DNA from: Bacteroidetes bacterium MED-G13
GTDB taxonomy: Bacteria > Bacteroidota > Bacteroidia > Flavobacteriales > Flavobacteriaceae
Length of the DNA: 64,000 nt
Direction of reading: 5' to 3'
NCBI GenBank assembly: GCA_002457735.1
Contig: NTKO01000002.1
Span: forward strand, 1-64,000
In this document: positions 47,000-55,646 of the stretch, piece after piece
How the letters are laid out: every line of letters starts with the position of its first letter
Position numbering within the stretch: position 1 is the stretch's first letter
Position numbers and translations under genes: made by a program
Notes under the pieces: generated by a model
Told to the model about the DNA's origin: nothing
What the model saw: only the letters and a program-made list of their open reading frames with translations
Databases searched by the model: none

Positions 47000-47944
47000 G
47001 CAACCTTTATCAAAATAAATTAAATCTTCTTCTAAATATTCAAAGCAAACCTTAGAGTTTATTTTAATCGGTTCTTTTGAGAAAACTGACCAAATATTAT
47101 TATTATATAAACCAATAATCTTATAGTCTTTTCCTTGAAAAAAACATTTCTTTGCATTCATTGACAATTTTGAATGTTTTACTATTTTTATATTCTCAGG
47201 TCTTATATAGAATGTTTTTTTACCGATGGATAATTTATTTATATCACCTAAAATTTCAGCACAATAACAATTAGCAGGTTTACAATACATTGTAGTTGGG
47301 TTCGAAAATTGTTGTACTACTCCAGCCTTAAATACTAAAATTTTATCAGAAATATTTAATGCATCATTAATATCATGGGTTACCAATATTGTAGTTGTTT
47401 TAGTTTTCTTTACAATATTGCAAATTTCATCTCTAACTTGATGCTTTATATTTGAATCCAAGTTACTAAAAGGCTCATCCAATAATAACAAGTCAGGTTC
47501 TCTAATAATCGATCTTGCAATACAAGCCCTTTGTTGTTCCCCACCTGAAATTTCGTGAGGATATCTGTTCAAAATTGATTTTAAATTTGTTAATGAAACG
47601 ACTGAATCAAAATTAGAATTAAACTTTATATCTAAATTAAAGCAAATATTTTCTCTTATATTCAAATGTGGAAATAAGGCGTAATCTTGAAATACATAAC
47701 TTATTTTCCTTTGCTGAGGAGGTATAAAGGTATTATGGCTACTAATTATTTTACCATTTAAAATTATTTCACCACCATCAATTTTTTCTAGACCCGAAAG
47801 ACATTTAAGGAAAGTTGATTTTCCAGCTCCACTCTCACCTACAAATGACAACAATTCACCCTTTTGCAATTGAAAATTTAGTTTTTTTAAAACTGGTAGG
47901 TTATCAGCGTATGATTTTATTAAGTCTTTAACTTCTAGAAACAT
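46979..47944 (-). CDS. fbpC: Ferric iron ABC importer, ATP-binding protein
   Basis: A 321-residue ATPase with Walker A GESGAGKST, Q-loop VFQDYALFPH, signature ISGGEQQRACIARS, Walker B LLLLDEPFSNLD and switch His VTHD. A C-terminal regulatory extension (TOBE-like, about residues 240-321) is present as in FbpC/PotA. It overlaps the permease gene by 17 bp. An iron role comes from the binding-protein type and context. Confidence 0.9.
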   Translation of the reverse strand: MFLEVKDLIKSYADNLPVLKKLNFQLQKGELLSFVGESGAGKSTFLKCLSGLEKIDGGEIILNGKIISSHNTFIPPQQRKISYVFQDYALFPHLNIRENICFNLDIKFNSNFDSVVSLTNLKSILNRYPHEISGGEQQRACIARSIIREPDLLLLDEPFSNLDSNIKHQVRDEICNIVKKTKTTTILVTHDINDALNISDKILVFKAGVVQQFSNPTTMYCKPANCYCAEILGDINKLSIGKKTFYIRPENIKIVKHSKLSMNAKKCFFQGKDYKIIGLYNNNIWSVFSKEPIKINSKVCFEYLEEDLIYFDKGCSNFFTE

Positions 47945-49496
47945 TTATCCTGCTTATAATATTTTTAAAAATAATTAATAGTATACTGCAAACAAATATA
48001 ATTACTAAAGAATAAATTGAAGATAATGGAAGCATTTCTTCAATTGCGAACTCATATGTTTGAGTTGCAAGGGTATCAAAATTAAATGGCCTCAGTATTA
48101 AAATTATTGGCAACTCTTTCATTAAATCAATAAAAACCAAAATCAATGCAGAAACAAAAGATAATTTATTTACAGGTAAATATATTTTTTGAAAAATTTT
48201 AAATCTTTTTAATCCGAGTGATTCTGCAGTTAAGTCATACGTTTTAGGTAATTTTTCAAATCCAGATTTAATAGGAGATTTTCCAACAGCCATGAATCTA
48301 ATTAAGTATGCGTAAATGAGAATAAAAAGATATACATAAAAATTACCCAAAAGATTAATGGAATCAATATTTTTATCAATACTTGTGAAATATATAATTA
48401 TTGCAAGAGCAATGACTGCACCAGGGATTGAGTAACCAAGTGATATAAATTGATTTATATAAAAATATATTTTTGAATTTGAAAATCTCTCATTAAACAA
48501 AAAATATACAGAAACAACCAGTATAATTATTGAAGATATTAATGAAATTGATACCGAATTAATTGTTAATTGAAGAAGGTTTGATATATCAATTTTATCA
48601 AAGTTGTCTATTACATTTGAAATATTAAATAAAACAGGAATGAAAAAAGAAAATATAATTGGTATGAGGCAAGCCAGGTAAATTAATAGTTTTTGATTAA
48701 TAGTACTATTAATTAGTTCAATTGGATTAGAATTTTTTAAGTAAGAAAATAGCTTTTTTTTATTTATTTTTTTTTCTATAAAAAATAAAAACGCTACAAT
48801 AAATAAAAGAATTGAAGAAAGCTGTATAGCGGCACCAGTATCATTCATTGAATTCCATGTTCTAAAAATACCAATAGTATATGTATTTACTCCAAAATAT
48901 TTTACTGCACCGTATTCATTTAACACCTCCATAATAACTAAAAAAAGACCAGAAAAAATAGCTGGTTTTGAAAGTGGAATTATAATTTTAAAAAAGGACT
49001 TGTATACACTTAACCCTAAAATCTTGCCCATGTTAATAAATTTTGAACCCATCAAACTAAAAGATATTCTTGAAACAGCATATATGTATGGAAATAAGGA
49101 AAATGAAAGTATTATGCCTAAAATCTCTAGTTGTAAAAAATCGGCTTTAATTTTTAGTGGCCCTGTAAAACTCAATATCTCAGCATAAGTAAAAGCCATA
49201 ATATAAGTTGGAATTGAAAGAGGTAAAAAAAGAAGTACATCAATAATACTTCGCCCATAAAATCTAAAATTACTGACATACCAAGCTGGAATTATCCCAA
49301 GAATAAGTGAAAATACTGAGGTTATGATAATTAACTTAAAAGTACTGGAGCTGTAATCTAATAAAAGGTTCTCAAACACATATACCAAAGATTCTGTCTC
49401 GGAAAAGAAAGAGGTAAAAACAAGGAATAATATTGGAAAAAAAATTATTCCAAATATTAAAAAAGCAAATTTTTCGTTTTTTTTAAAAGTATTCAA
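47928..49496 (-). CDS. fbpB: Ferric iron ABC importer, permease
   Basis: A 522-residue protein with about twelve membrane segments in two similar halves, each with a permease (EAA-like) loop, for example GKILGLSVYKSFFKIIIPLSKPA and ESLGLKRFKIFQKIYLPVN. This duplicated layout is typical of FbpB. The start is TTG at 49496; no ATG is available near the N-terminus. It lies 6 bp after the binding-protein gene. Confidence 0.9.
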   Translation of the reverse strand: MNTFKKNEKFAFLIFGIIFFPILFLVFTSFFSETESLVYVFENLLLDYSSSTFKLIIITSVFSLILGIIPAWYVSNFRFYGRSIIDVLLFLPLSIPTYIMAFTYAEILSFTGPLKIKADFLQLEILGIILSFSLFPYIYAVSRISFSLMGSKFINMGKILGLSVYKSFFKIIIPLSKPAIFSGLFLVIMEVLNEYGAVKYFGVNTYTIGIFRTWNSMNDTGAAIQLSSILLFIVAFLFFIEKKINKKKLFSYLKNSNPIELINSTINQKLLIYLACLIPIIFSFFIPVLFNISNVIDNFDKIDISNLLQLTINSVSISLISSIIILVVSVYFLFNERFSNSKIYFYINQFISLGYSIPGAVIALAIIIYFTSIDKNIDSINLLGNFYVYLFILIYAYLIRFMAVGKSPIKSGFEKLPKTYDLTAESLGLKRFKIFQKIYLPVNKLSFVSALILVFIDLMKELPIILILRPFNFDTLATQTYEFAIEEMLPLSSIYSLVIIFVCSILLIIFKNIISRINVSRS

Positions 49497-49502
49497 GTTG
49501 AT

Positions 49503-50525
49503 TTATTTCCATCCGGTTTTATCAAAAACCTTAATTGCATCATCTCTAAATGACCCAAGCAAATTTAAATCTAAATTATCAATTTTAAAATCCCCCCAGG
49601 ATGAAACAATATCCGATGGATTAACAAGGGGATTTGCAGGATACTCATAGCTATTATTTACATATATATTTTGTGCCTCCTCCCCGGTTAAATACTCTAA
49701 TAATTTTATTGCATTTTCTTTATTAGGTGGATTTTTTGTCATAGCATAGCCTGAAATGTTAATGTGCGTACCTCTATCTCCTTCAGCTTGATTAGGAAAA
49801 AATATTGAGACAGAATTTCCAGCATCAATTTCCGCTAGTTTTTCCGATGATAATAACAAACCAATGTAATAGGAATTTACTATTGCTAAGTCACCTTGAC
49901 CTGCAGCAATTGCCTTTACCTGATCTCTGTCATTTCCTTTGGGATTTCTTGCAAAATTATTAACTAAACCTTTAGACCATTTAGTAACATCATCTTTACC
50001 AAGATTTGCATACATAGCTGACATAAGAGCTTGATTATAGGCATTCGAAGATGACCTAACTAATATTCTACCCTTCCATTTTGGATTTGCTAAATCCTCA
50101 TAAGTACTTAATTGATCCAATGAAACTCTATCTTTACTGTAAACTATAAGTCTTGCTCTGTAAGTAATTGGTATCCAGTACTTATGAGGATCCTTTAACT
50201 CACTTCTAACATTTGCATCAATTTTATCATTAATAATTTTTTGAAATAACTCCATTTCAACTCCCTTTTGAAGTTTTCCTGCGTCAACAGTAACATAAAG
50301 ATCAGCCGGGCTATTTAAACCTTCATTTTTTAATCTTTCCAAAAGTTCATCATCTCCTGCTTTAACAATATTAACCTTAATTCCTGTTTTTTCTTCAAAT
50401 TTTTTGTATAAGAGCTTGTCTACCTCATAATGTCTTTTACTATAAATGTTAATTTCATTTTTTTCATTTTTAGTACATGAGCCTAAAAAAATGGAAATTG
50501 AAATTAATATTAAATATCTTTTCAT
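49503..50525 (-). CDS. fbpA: Ferric iron ABC importer, periplasmic binding lipoprotein
   Basis: From the ATG at 50525 the protein has 340 residues, with lipobox FLGSC. It begins INIYSKRHYEVDKLLYKKFEEKTGI and has the iron-ligand tyrosines region NSYYIG, as in FutA/FbpA Fe(III)-binding proteins. The track's longer start reads through an operator-like palindrome, so the later ATG is better. First gene of the importer operon. Confidence 0.92.
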   Translation of the reverse strand: MKRYLILISISIFLGSCTKNEKNEINIYSKRHYEVDKLLYKKFEEKTGIKVNIVKAGDDELLERLKNEGLNSPADLYVTVDAGKLQKGVEMELFQKIINDKIDANVRSELKDPHKYWIPITYRARLIVYSKDRVSLDQLSTYEDLANPKWKGRILVRSSSNAYNQALMSAMYANLGKDDVTKWSKGLVNNFARNPKGNDRDQVKAIAAGQGDLAIVNSYYIGLLLSSEKLAEIDAGNSVSIFFPNQAEGDRGTHINISGYAMTKNPPNKENAIKLLEYLTGEEAQNIYVNNSYEYPANPLVNPSDIVSSWGDFKIDNLDLNLLGSFRDDAIKVFDKTGWK

Positions 50526-50534
50526 TTTGTTGTT

Positions 50535-50553
50535 ATTTAGAGTTATTCTAAAT
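50535..50553. promoter_or_regulatory. Iron-type operator palindrome, fbpA leader
   Basis: ATTTAGAGTTATTCTAAAT has the same 7-bp arms (ATTTAGA, TCTAAAT) and 5-bp spacer as the site at 36977. It lies 9 bp before the fbpA ATG, probably over the transcription start. It is 146 bp before the divergent araC gene. Confidence 0.65.
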
Positions 50554-50699
50554 TGCAAGATAGTTATTAAAATAAAAAAACCTCGTGAAGTGCTTGATTA
50601 TTTTATCATTCATTTATTACAAACTATTAAAATACTTCAAATGAAAAAGAAGAAATTGGTTTAATTATTGATAAATTTGCTTTAGTTAAATAATCTGCA

Positions 50700-51572
50700 A
50701 TGAATCTTGTTAGTAGCTGTCAATCTTTTGAAGTTGAAGTAGAAGAAAATTTTTTTGTTGTAAAAAATGAAAATCAAGAAAAAAATAATTTAAACTACAG
50801 AAAAACTATTGATAATAGTTTTATCCAATTCCATTTTGCTTTGTCAGGCAACTCTGTTTTTAAATTCAGTGTTTTTTATAAAATGGAAGTTAAAAATGGG
50901 GATTATGTTGTTCTTTATAATCCAAACAAAAATTTACCTGTTAATATTACTGTTAATCAAAACTCAACTCTATTTTCAATTTTTATTTCTATAAAAAAAT
51001 TTCATAAGCTTTTTTCTGAAGATGCAGATAATATTCATTTTTTAAAAGATGAAAATATTTCCGAAAAGTATTATCACAAGAGTAATATTCCAAATTCAAC
51101 CTTACTAATTTTAAATGAATTAAAACGATTTGATAATAATAGCTCGACAAAAAAACTTTTTTTGAAAGCCAAGATATATGAATTATTTAGTTATATATTC
51201 AATAAAAACAGAGATCTTAATGTAGAGCAATGCCCCTATTTAAATAATGAAGAAAACTTTAAAAAAATCAAAAAAGCTAAAGAAATAGTTATCGAGAATA
51301 TGACAAATCCGCCTACGTTAAAAGATTTATCTTTTGAAATTGATTTAAGTCTAAAAAAATTAAAAGAAGGATTTAAAAAAATATACGGTAAACCTGTTTA
51401 CCAGTTTTTACTGGAACACAAAATGGAGTTAGCTAAAAAATTGCTTTCAGATAGCAAAAACAATGTTAATGAAGTAAGTTTGAAACTTGGATACAGTACT
51501 GCAAGTCATTTTATTGCAGCTTTTAAAAATAGATTTGGAGTTACCCCAAAGATGTTTAAAAAAAATTATTGA
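50700..51572 (+). CDS. AraC-family transcriptional regulator
   Basis: A 290-residue regulator: an N-terminal sensor-like region (about 1-180) and a C-terminal double helix-turn-helix (KIKKAKEIVIENMTNPPTLKDL to GVTPKMFKKNY) with the typical LGYSTASHFIAAFKNRFG. In flavobacteria a PchR-like AraC protein is often next to hemA, so a link to iron or haem is plausible. It is divergent from fbpA and just upstream of tRNA-Leu and the carotenoid genes. Ligand unknown. Confidence 0.88.
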   Translation: MNLVSSCQSFEVEVEENFFVVKNENQEKNNLNYRKTIDNSFIQFHFALSGNSVFKFSVFYKMEVKNGDYVVLYNPNKNLPVNITVNQNSTLFSIFISIKKFHKLFSEDADNIHFLKDENISEKYYHKSNIPNSTLLILNELKRFDNNSSTKKLFLKAKIYELFSYIFNKNRDLNVEQCPYLNNEENFKKIKKAKEIVIENMTNPPTLKDLSFEIDLSLKKLKEGFKKIYGKPVYQFLLEHKMELAKKLLSDSKNNVNEVSLKLGYSTASHFIAAFKNRFGVTPKMFKKNY

Positions 51573-51577
51573 AAATA

Positions 51578-51662
51578 GCGCACGTGGCGGAATTGGTAGA
51601 CGCGTTAGGTTGAGGGCCTAATAACCAAATTGGTTGTGGAAGTTCGAGTCTTCTCGTGCGCA
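51578..51662 (+). tRNA. tRNA-Leu (anticodon GAG)
   Basis: An 85-base class II tRNA with acceptor stem GCGCACG/CGTGCGC, D arm TGGCGGAATTGGTAGACGC, anticodon stem TTAGG/CCTAA and loop TTGAGGG (GAG at 51612-51614), a long variable arm, and T arm AGTTCGAGTCTT. CCA is not encoded. It begins 5 bp after the araC stop and ends 14 bp before crtI, with no promoter or terminator visible in either gap. Confidence 0.96.
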
Positions 51663-51676
51663 CATTAAAAAATTAA

Positions 51677-53143
51677 ATGAAGAAAAAGAAGAATATTTTT
51701 ATAATTGGATCAGGATTTTCATCTCTCTCAGCTGCATGTTATTTAGCAAAAGAAGGAAATAACGTAACAGTGTTTGAAAAGAATAACTCCCTAGGTGGCA
51801 GGGCCCGACAATTTAAAGAAGATGGCTTTACGTTTGATATGGGGCCTAGTTGGTATTGGATGCCTGGGGTTTTTGAGAAATTTTTTAGTGATTTTGGAAA
51901 AAAAGTATCTGATTACTATAAACTTAAAAAATTAAATCCTGCATATAGGGTTATTTTTGGTAAAAATAACTTTGTTGATATTGCCGATAATCTAGAAAAG
52001 ATTTGTGAAGAATTTGAAAAAATTGAAGTAGGTTCAGGAAAAAAATTAAAAAACTATTTAAAAATTGCTAAAGAAAATTATGAGCTAGGTGTTGAAGACA
52101 TGCTTTATAAGATGCCTGGAAAATCTCCTTTGGAGTTAGTTTCATTTAAAACAATTAAAAAAATTAGATTCTTTTTATCGAATATTAAAAAGGATGTTAG
52201 AAAAGATTTTAAGGATCCCAGGCTTAGATCAATATTAGAATTTCCGGTATTGTTTTTAGGTGCTAAAGCTTCCAATACCCCGTCTTTCTACAACTTTATG
52301 AACTTCGCTGATTTTGGTTTGGGAACCTTTCAATCAGAAAATGGATTTTATGATTTAGTCAAGGCAATGGTTGAGCTTGGCAGAAGCTTGGGAGTGAAAT
52401 ATTTAACAAATCAATCTGTTAATAAAATTATAGTTCAAAATAAAAAAGTTGAAAAACTTTTAGTTAACGAAAAAGAATTCATTTGTGATATTCTTATCTC
52501 TGGCGCTGATTATAACCATACCGAATCGTTACTTGAAGAAAAATATCGACAATACAAACCAAAATATTGGAAACGAAAAGTATTTGCTCCATCATCCTTA
52601 CTTTTTTATGTAGGTTTTAATAAAAAATTAAAAAATGTAAAACACCACAATCTAATCTTTGATACTGATTTTGAAATGCATGCTAGTGAAATTTATGAGA
52701 ATCCTATCTGGCCAACTGACCCCTTATTTTATGCAAATTTTACCTCAAAAACCAATCCTAAAACAGCACCTCAGGGATATGAAAATGGATTTTTCTTAAT
52801 TCCGATTGCCATTAACCTTAGTGATACTGATGAAATCAGAAAAAAATATTTTGATTTCATAATAAGAAAATTGGAGTTATATACTGGACAAAAATTAAAG
52901 AATTCAATAGTTTACAAGAAAAGCTTCTGTGTTAATGATTTCAAGAAAGAGTATAACTCATACGGTGGAAATGCATATGGATTAGCTAACACCTTAATGC
53001 AAACAGCCTTTTTAAGACCTAAAATTAAAAGCAAATTGGTGAAAAACTTGTATTTTTGTGGTCAATTAACAGTACCTGGCCCTGGAGTCCCACCGGCTGT
53101 TGTCTCTGGAGAACTTGTGGCTGGCCTAATTAGTAAAATTTGA
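51677..53143 (+). CDS. crtI: Phytoene desaturase CrtI
   Basis: The 488-residue FAD enzyme desaturates phytoene to lycopene. N-terminal FAD fold: FIIGSGFSSLSAACYL and EKNNSLGGRARQF, then FDMGPSWYWMP. The C-terminal bacterial-type desaturase signature region reads LYFCGQLTVPGPGVPPAVVSGE. First of four carotenoid genes. Confidence 0.95.
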   Translation: MKKKKNIFIIGSGFSSLSAACYLAKEGNNVTVFEKNNSLGGRARQFKEDGFTFDMGPSWYWMPGVFEKFFSDFGKKVSDYYKLKKLNPAYRVIFGKNNFVDIADNLEKICEEFEKIEVGSGKKLKNYLKIAKENYELGVEDMLYKMPGKSPLELVSFKTIKKIRFFLSNIKKDVRKDFKDPRLRSILEFPVLFLGAKASNTPSFYNFMNFADFGLGTFQSENGFYDLVKAMVELGRSLGVKYLTNQSVNKIIVQNKKVEKLLVNEKEFICDILISGADYNHTESLLEEKYRQYKPKYWKRKVFAPSSLLFYVGFNKKLKNVKHHNLIFDTDFEMHASEIYENPIWPTDPLFYANFTSKTNPKTAPQGYENGFFLIPIAINLSDTDEIRKKYFDFIIRKLELYTGQKLKNSIVYKKSFCVNDFKKEYNSYGGNAYGLANTLMQTAFLRPKIKSKLVKNLYFCGQLTVPGPGVPPAVVSGELVAGLISKI

Positions 53144-53182
53144 TATTATATTTTTGTAAATTGAAATCATTAATTTGAGCAA

Positions 53183-54022
53183 ATGAAAGAAATATTTGAT
53201 AAGGTTTCATATGAGTGTAGTGAAAGAGTTACAAAAACTTACAGCACATCCTTTTCAATGGCTACTAAACTTTTGTCAAAAGCAATAAGAAAAGATATTT
53301 ATAACATATATGGCTTTGTTAGATTTGCTGACGAAATCGTTGATTCATTCCATAGTTATAATAAATCTGAATTATTTAATTCTTTCTGTCAAGATCTTGA
53401 TAAGGCTTTATTAAATAAAATTAGTCTTAATCCTATTCTTAACTCTTTTCAGCATACTTTTCATAAATATTCTATTGATAGAGATTTAGTTGAATCATTT
53501 ATGAAAAGTATGAAAATGGACTTGAAAAAGAAAAAATATTCTTCCGTTAAAGAGTATAAAGAATACATCTATGGATCGGCAGATGTTGTTGGTTTAATGT
53601 GTTTAAAGGTTTTTGTTCAAGGAAATGATGAACAATATAAAAAACTTAAAAAAAATGCAATGAAACTTGGATCAGCTTTTCAGAAAGTAAATTTTTTAAG
53701 GGATATAAAAGCTGATCAGCAAAATTTAAAAAGATCATACTTCCCAAATACTCAATTTAATAAATTAAGTGAATCAGAAAAAAATGAGATAGTTAACGAA
53801 ATTGAAGACGATTTTAGAATTGGACTACAGGGTATTAAAGAACTACCCATTGTTGCAAAATTTGGTGTCTTTATTGCATACAGATATTATAACCAATTAT
53901 TAAAAAAATTAAAAAAAACACCTGCTAGAGAAATTATTAATCAAAGAATTAGGGTGCCAAACTTAAAAAAACTTGAACTTTTAACCAGAAGTTATGTCAA
54001 ATATCAACTAAACCTTTTGTAA
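53183..54022 (+). CDS. crtB: Phytoene synthase CrtB
   Basis: A 279-residue head-to-head prenyl synthase that joins two geranylgeranyl diphosphates. The two Asp-rich motifs are RFADEIVD (near residue 50) and FLRDIKADQQN (near 174); YSTSFSMATKLL near the N-terminus is typical. It ends exactly where crtZ begins. Confidence 0.94.
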   Translation: MKEIFDKVSYECSERVTKTYSTSFSMATKLLSKAIRKDIYNIYGFVRFADEIVDSFHSYNKSELFNSFCQDLDKALLNKISLNPILNSFQHTFHKYSIDRDLVESFMKSMKMDLKKKKYSSVKEYKEYIYGSADVVGLMCLKVFVQGNDEQYKKLKKNAMKLGSAFQKVNFLRDIKADQQNLKRSYFPNTQFNKLSESEKNEIVNEIEDDFRIGLQGIKELPIVAKFGVFIAYRYYNQLLKKLKKTPAREIINQRIRVPNLKKLELLTRSYVKYQLNLL

Positions 54023-54478
54023 ATGGAAGAAATTAAAATAGCAATAGTATTTATATTAACTTTTCTATTTATGGAGTTTATGGCTTGGTTTTCTCACAAA
54101 TTCATAATGCATGGTTTTTTATGGTCACTTCATAAAGATCATCACAACCAAAATCTTAAAAAATCTTGGTGGGAAAGAAATGATTTATTTTTTGTCTTTT
54201 ATGCTGTAGTAAGTATGAGTTTTTTCTATTCACAAGTTGAGCTTGGGTTTAAATTTGGGTTTGCTATAGGATTTGGAATTATGGCTTATGGTTTAACGTA
54301 CTTTATAGTCCATGATATATTCATTCACCAACGTTTTAAATTTCTTAGAAAAGCAAATAATTGGTATGCTAAAGGGGTTCGCAAAGCTCACAAAATTCAT
54401 CATGCAAATATAAAAAAAGATGGAGGTGAAAGCTTTGGAATGTTATTTCCACCACTAAAGTATTTTAAAGATAAGTAA
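54023..54478 (+). CDS. crtZ: Beta-carotene hydroxylase CrtZ
   Basis: A 151-residue membrane di-iron hydroxylase with the His clusters HKFIMH, HKDHH, HDIFIHQRF and HKIHH, and three to four hydrophobic segments. It adds 3-hydroxyls to beta-carotene to make zeaxanthin. It starts right after the crtB stop, and the crtY frame opens near its end. Confidence 0.94.
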   Translation: MEEIKIAIVFILTFLFMEFMAWFSHKFIMHGFLWSLHKDHHNQNLKKSWWERNDLFFVFYAVVSMSFFYSQVELGFKFGFAIGFGIMAYGLTYFIVHDIFIHQRFKFLRKANNWYAKGVRKAHKIHHANIKKDGGESFGMLFPPLKYFKDK

Positions 54479-54488
54479 GCCTAAAAAA

Positions 54489-55646
54489 ATAAACGTCAAG
54501 CTATTTGATTATATCATAGTTGGTGGTGGTCTCTCGGGACTTCATTTATCTTATTTCTTAATAAAAGATAAATATTTTAAGAATCACTCAATTTTAATTT
54601 TAGAAAAGGATAAACCCAAAAATAAAGACCATTACTTTTCATACTGGGAATCAGGTCATGGTAATTGGGATTCTATTTTAAAAAATAAATGGAATAAAGG
54701 GGAATTTTTTTCTAAACTTGGAAAAATTCAAATGGATTTTTCAAATTACAACTATAAAACCTTAAGCTCACTTAAGTTTAGAAAATTTGTAATTGAAAGT
54801 GTAAATAAACAAAGAAAATTTAAATTCATAAATGATGTAGTCTTAAATATTCGAGAAGAAAAGAATAAAGTTATAGTTGTAGGAAATAAAAAAAATTATT
54901 TAGCAAAGCATGTTTTCGATTCTAGGTTATCTGAAAAAAATTTTAATGAGATTAAACATCACACATATCTAAAACAACATTTTGTTGGATGGGTTATAAA
55001 AACAAATAAAAAAATATTTAACAAAAATTCATTTGTTTTTATGGACTATCGAATTAGGGATAAAAAAAGTACAGCATTTACATATGTTTTACCCTTTAAA
55101 AAGGACGAAGCTTTAATCGAGCATACTTATTTTTCTAAAAATGAATGCGATAAAAAAGTTTATGAAAAATATATTATTGAATATTTGAAAAAATATTATA
55201 GTGACACAAGTTATGAGATAATAAAATCTGAATTTGGAACAATCCCAATGACAACATATCCTTTTTATAAAAAGTCAACAAAAAATATTACTAAAATTGG
55301 AACTGTAGGCGGTTGGGTAAAAGCTTCAACAGGATATTCATTTAAAAATTGCGAAAAATATTCTTTAAAAATTATTGACAACATAAAAAAGGGAAAAGCT
55401 TTAAGAATAATTCCAAAAAAAAGATACTATTTTTTAGATAAAATTCTTTTAGGAGTTCTCTCTAAATATAACAATAGAGGAGAAACTATATTCTATAGAT
55501 TGATAAAAAGAAATTCTACAAAAAAAATATTACAATTTTTAGATGAAGAGAGTAAACCATTAGATATTTTAAAAATAATCTTCTCCATGCGATCAATACA
55601 CTTTATTTTAATTTTTTTCAAAAGCTTGTTTAAGAAAGCTCTATAA
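54489..55646 (+). CDS. crtY: Lycopene beta-cyclase CrtY, no standard start codon
   Basis: The track starts at 54732, but the frame runs on upstream through the essential FAD motif [18 protein letters not shown] and EKDKPK to the family motif [14 protein letters not shown]. From the in-frame stop at 54456 to this motif there is no ATG, GTG or TTG; candidates are ATT 54462, ATA 54471 and ATA 54489. I use 54489 (385 residues, normal for CrtY). It cyclises both ends of lycopene to beta-carotene. A TYPFYKKS motif and [13 protein letters not shown] near the C-terminal third also fit. It overlaps acn by 6 bp at the 3' ends. Confidence 0.85.
   Translation: MNVKLFDYIIVGGGLSGLHLSYFLIKDKYFKNHSILILEKDKPKNKDHYFSYWESGHGNWDSILKNKWNKGEFFSKLGKIQMDFSNYNYKTLSSLKFRKFVIESVNKQRKFKFINDVVLNIREEKNKVIVVGNKKNYLAKHVFDSRLSEKNFNEIKHHTYLKQHFVGWVIKTNKKIFNKNSFVFMDYRIRDKKSTAFTYVLPFKKDEALIEHTYFSKNECDKKVYEKYIIEYLKKYYSDTSYEIIKSEFGTIPMTTYPFYKKSTKNITKIGTVGGWVKASTGYSFKNCEKYSLKIIDNIKKGKALRIIPKKRYYFLDKILLGVLSKYNNRGETIFYRLIKRNSTKKILQFLDEESKPLDILKIIFSMRSIHFILIFFKSLFKKAL

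Noticed and set aside
50526-50558. N-terminal extension of fbpA
   Set aside because: It would code through the operator palindrome and spoil the lipoprotein signal peptide.
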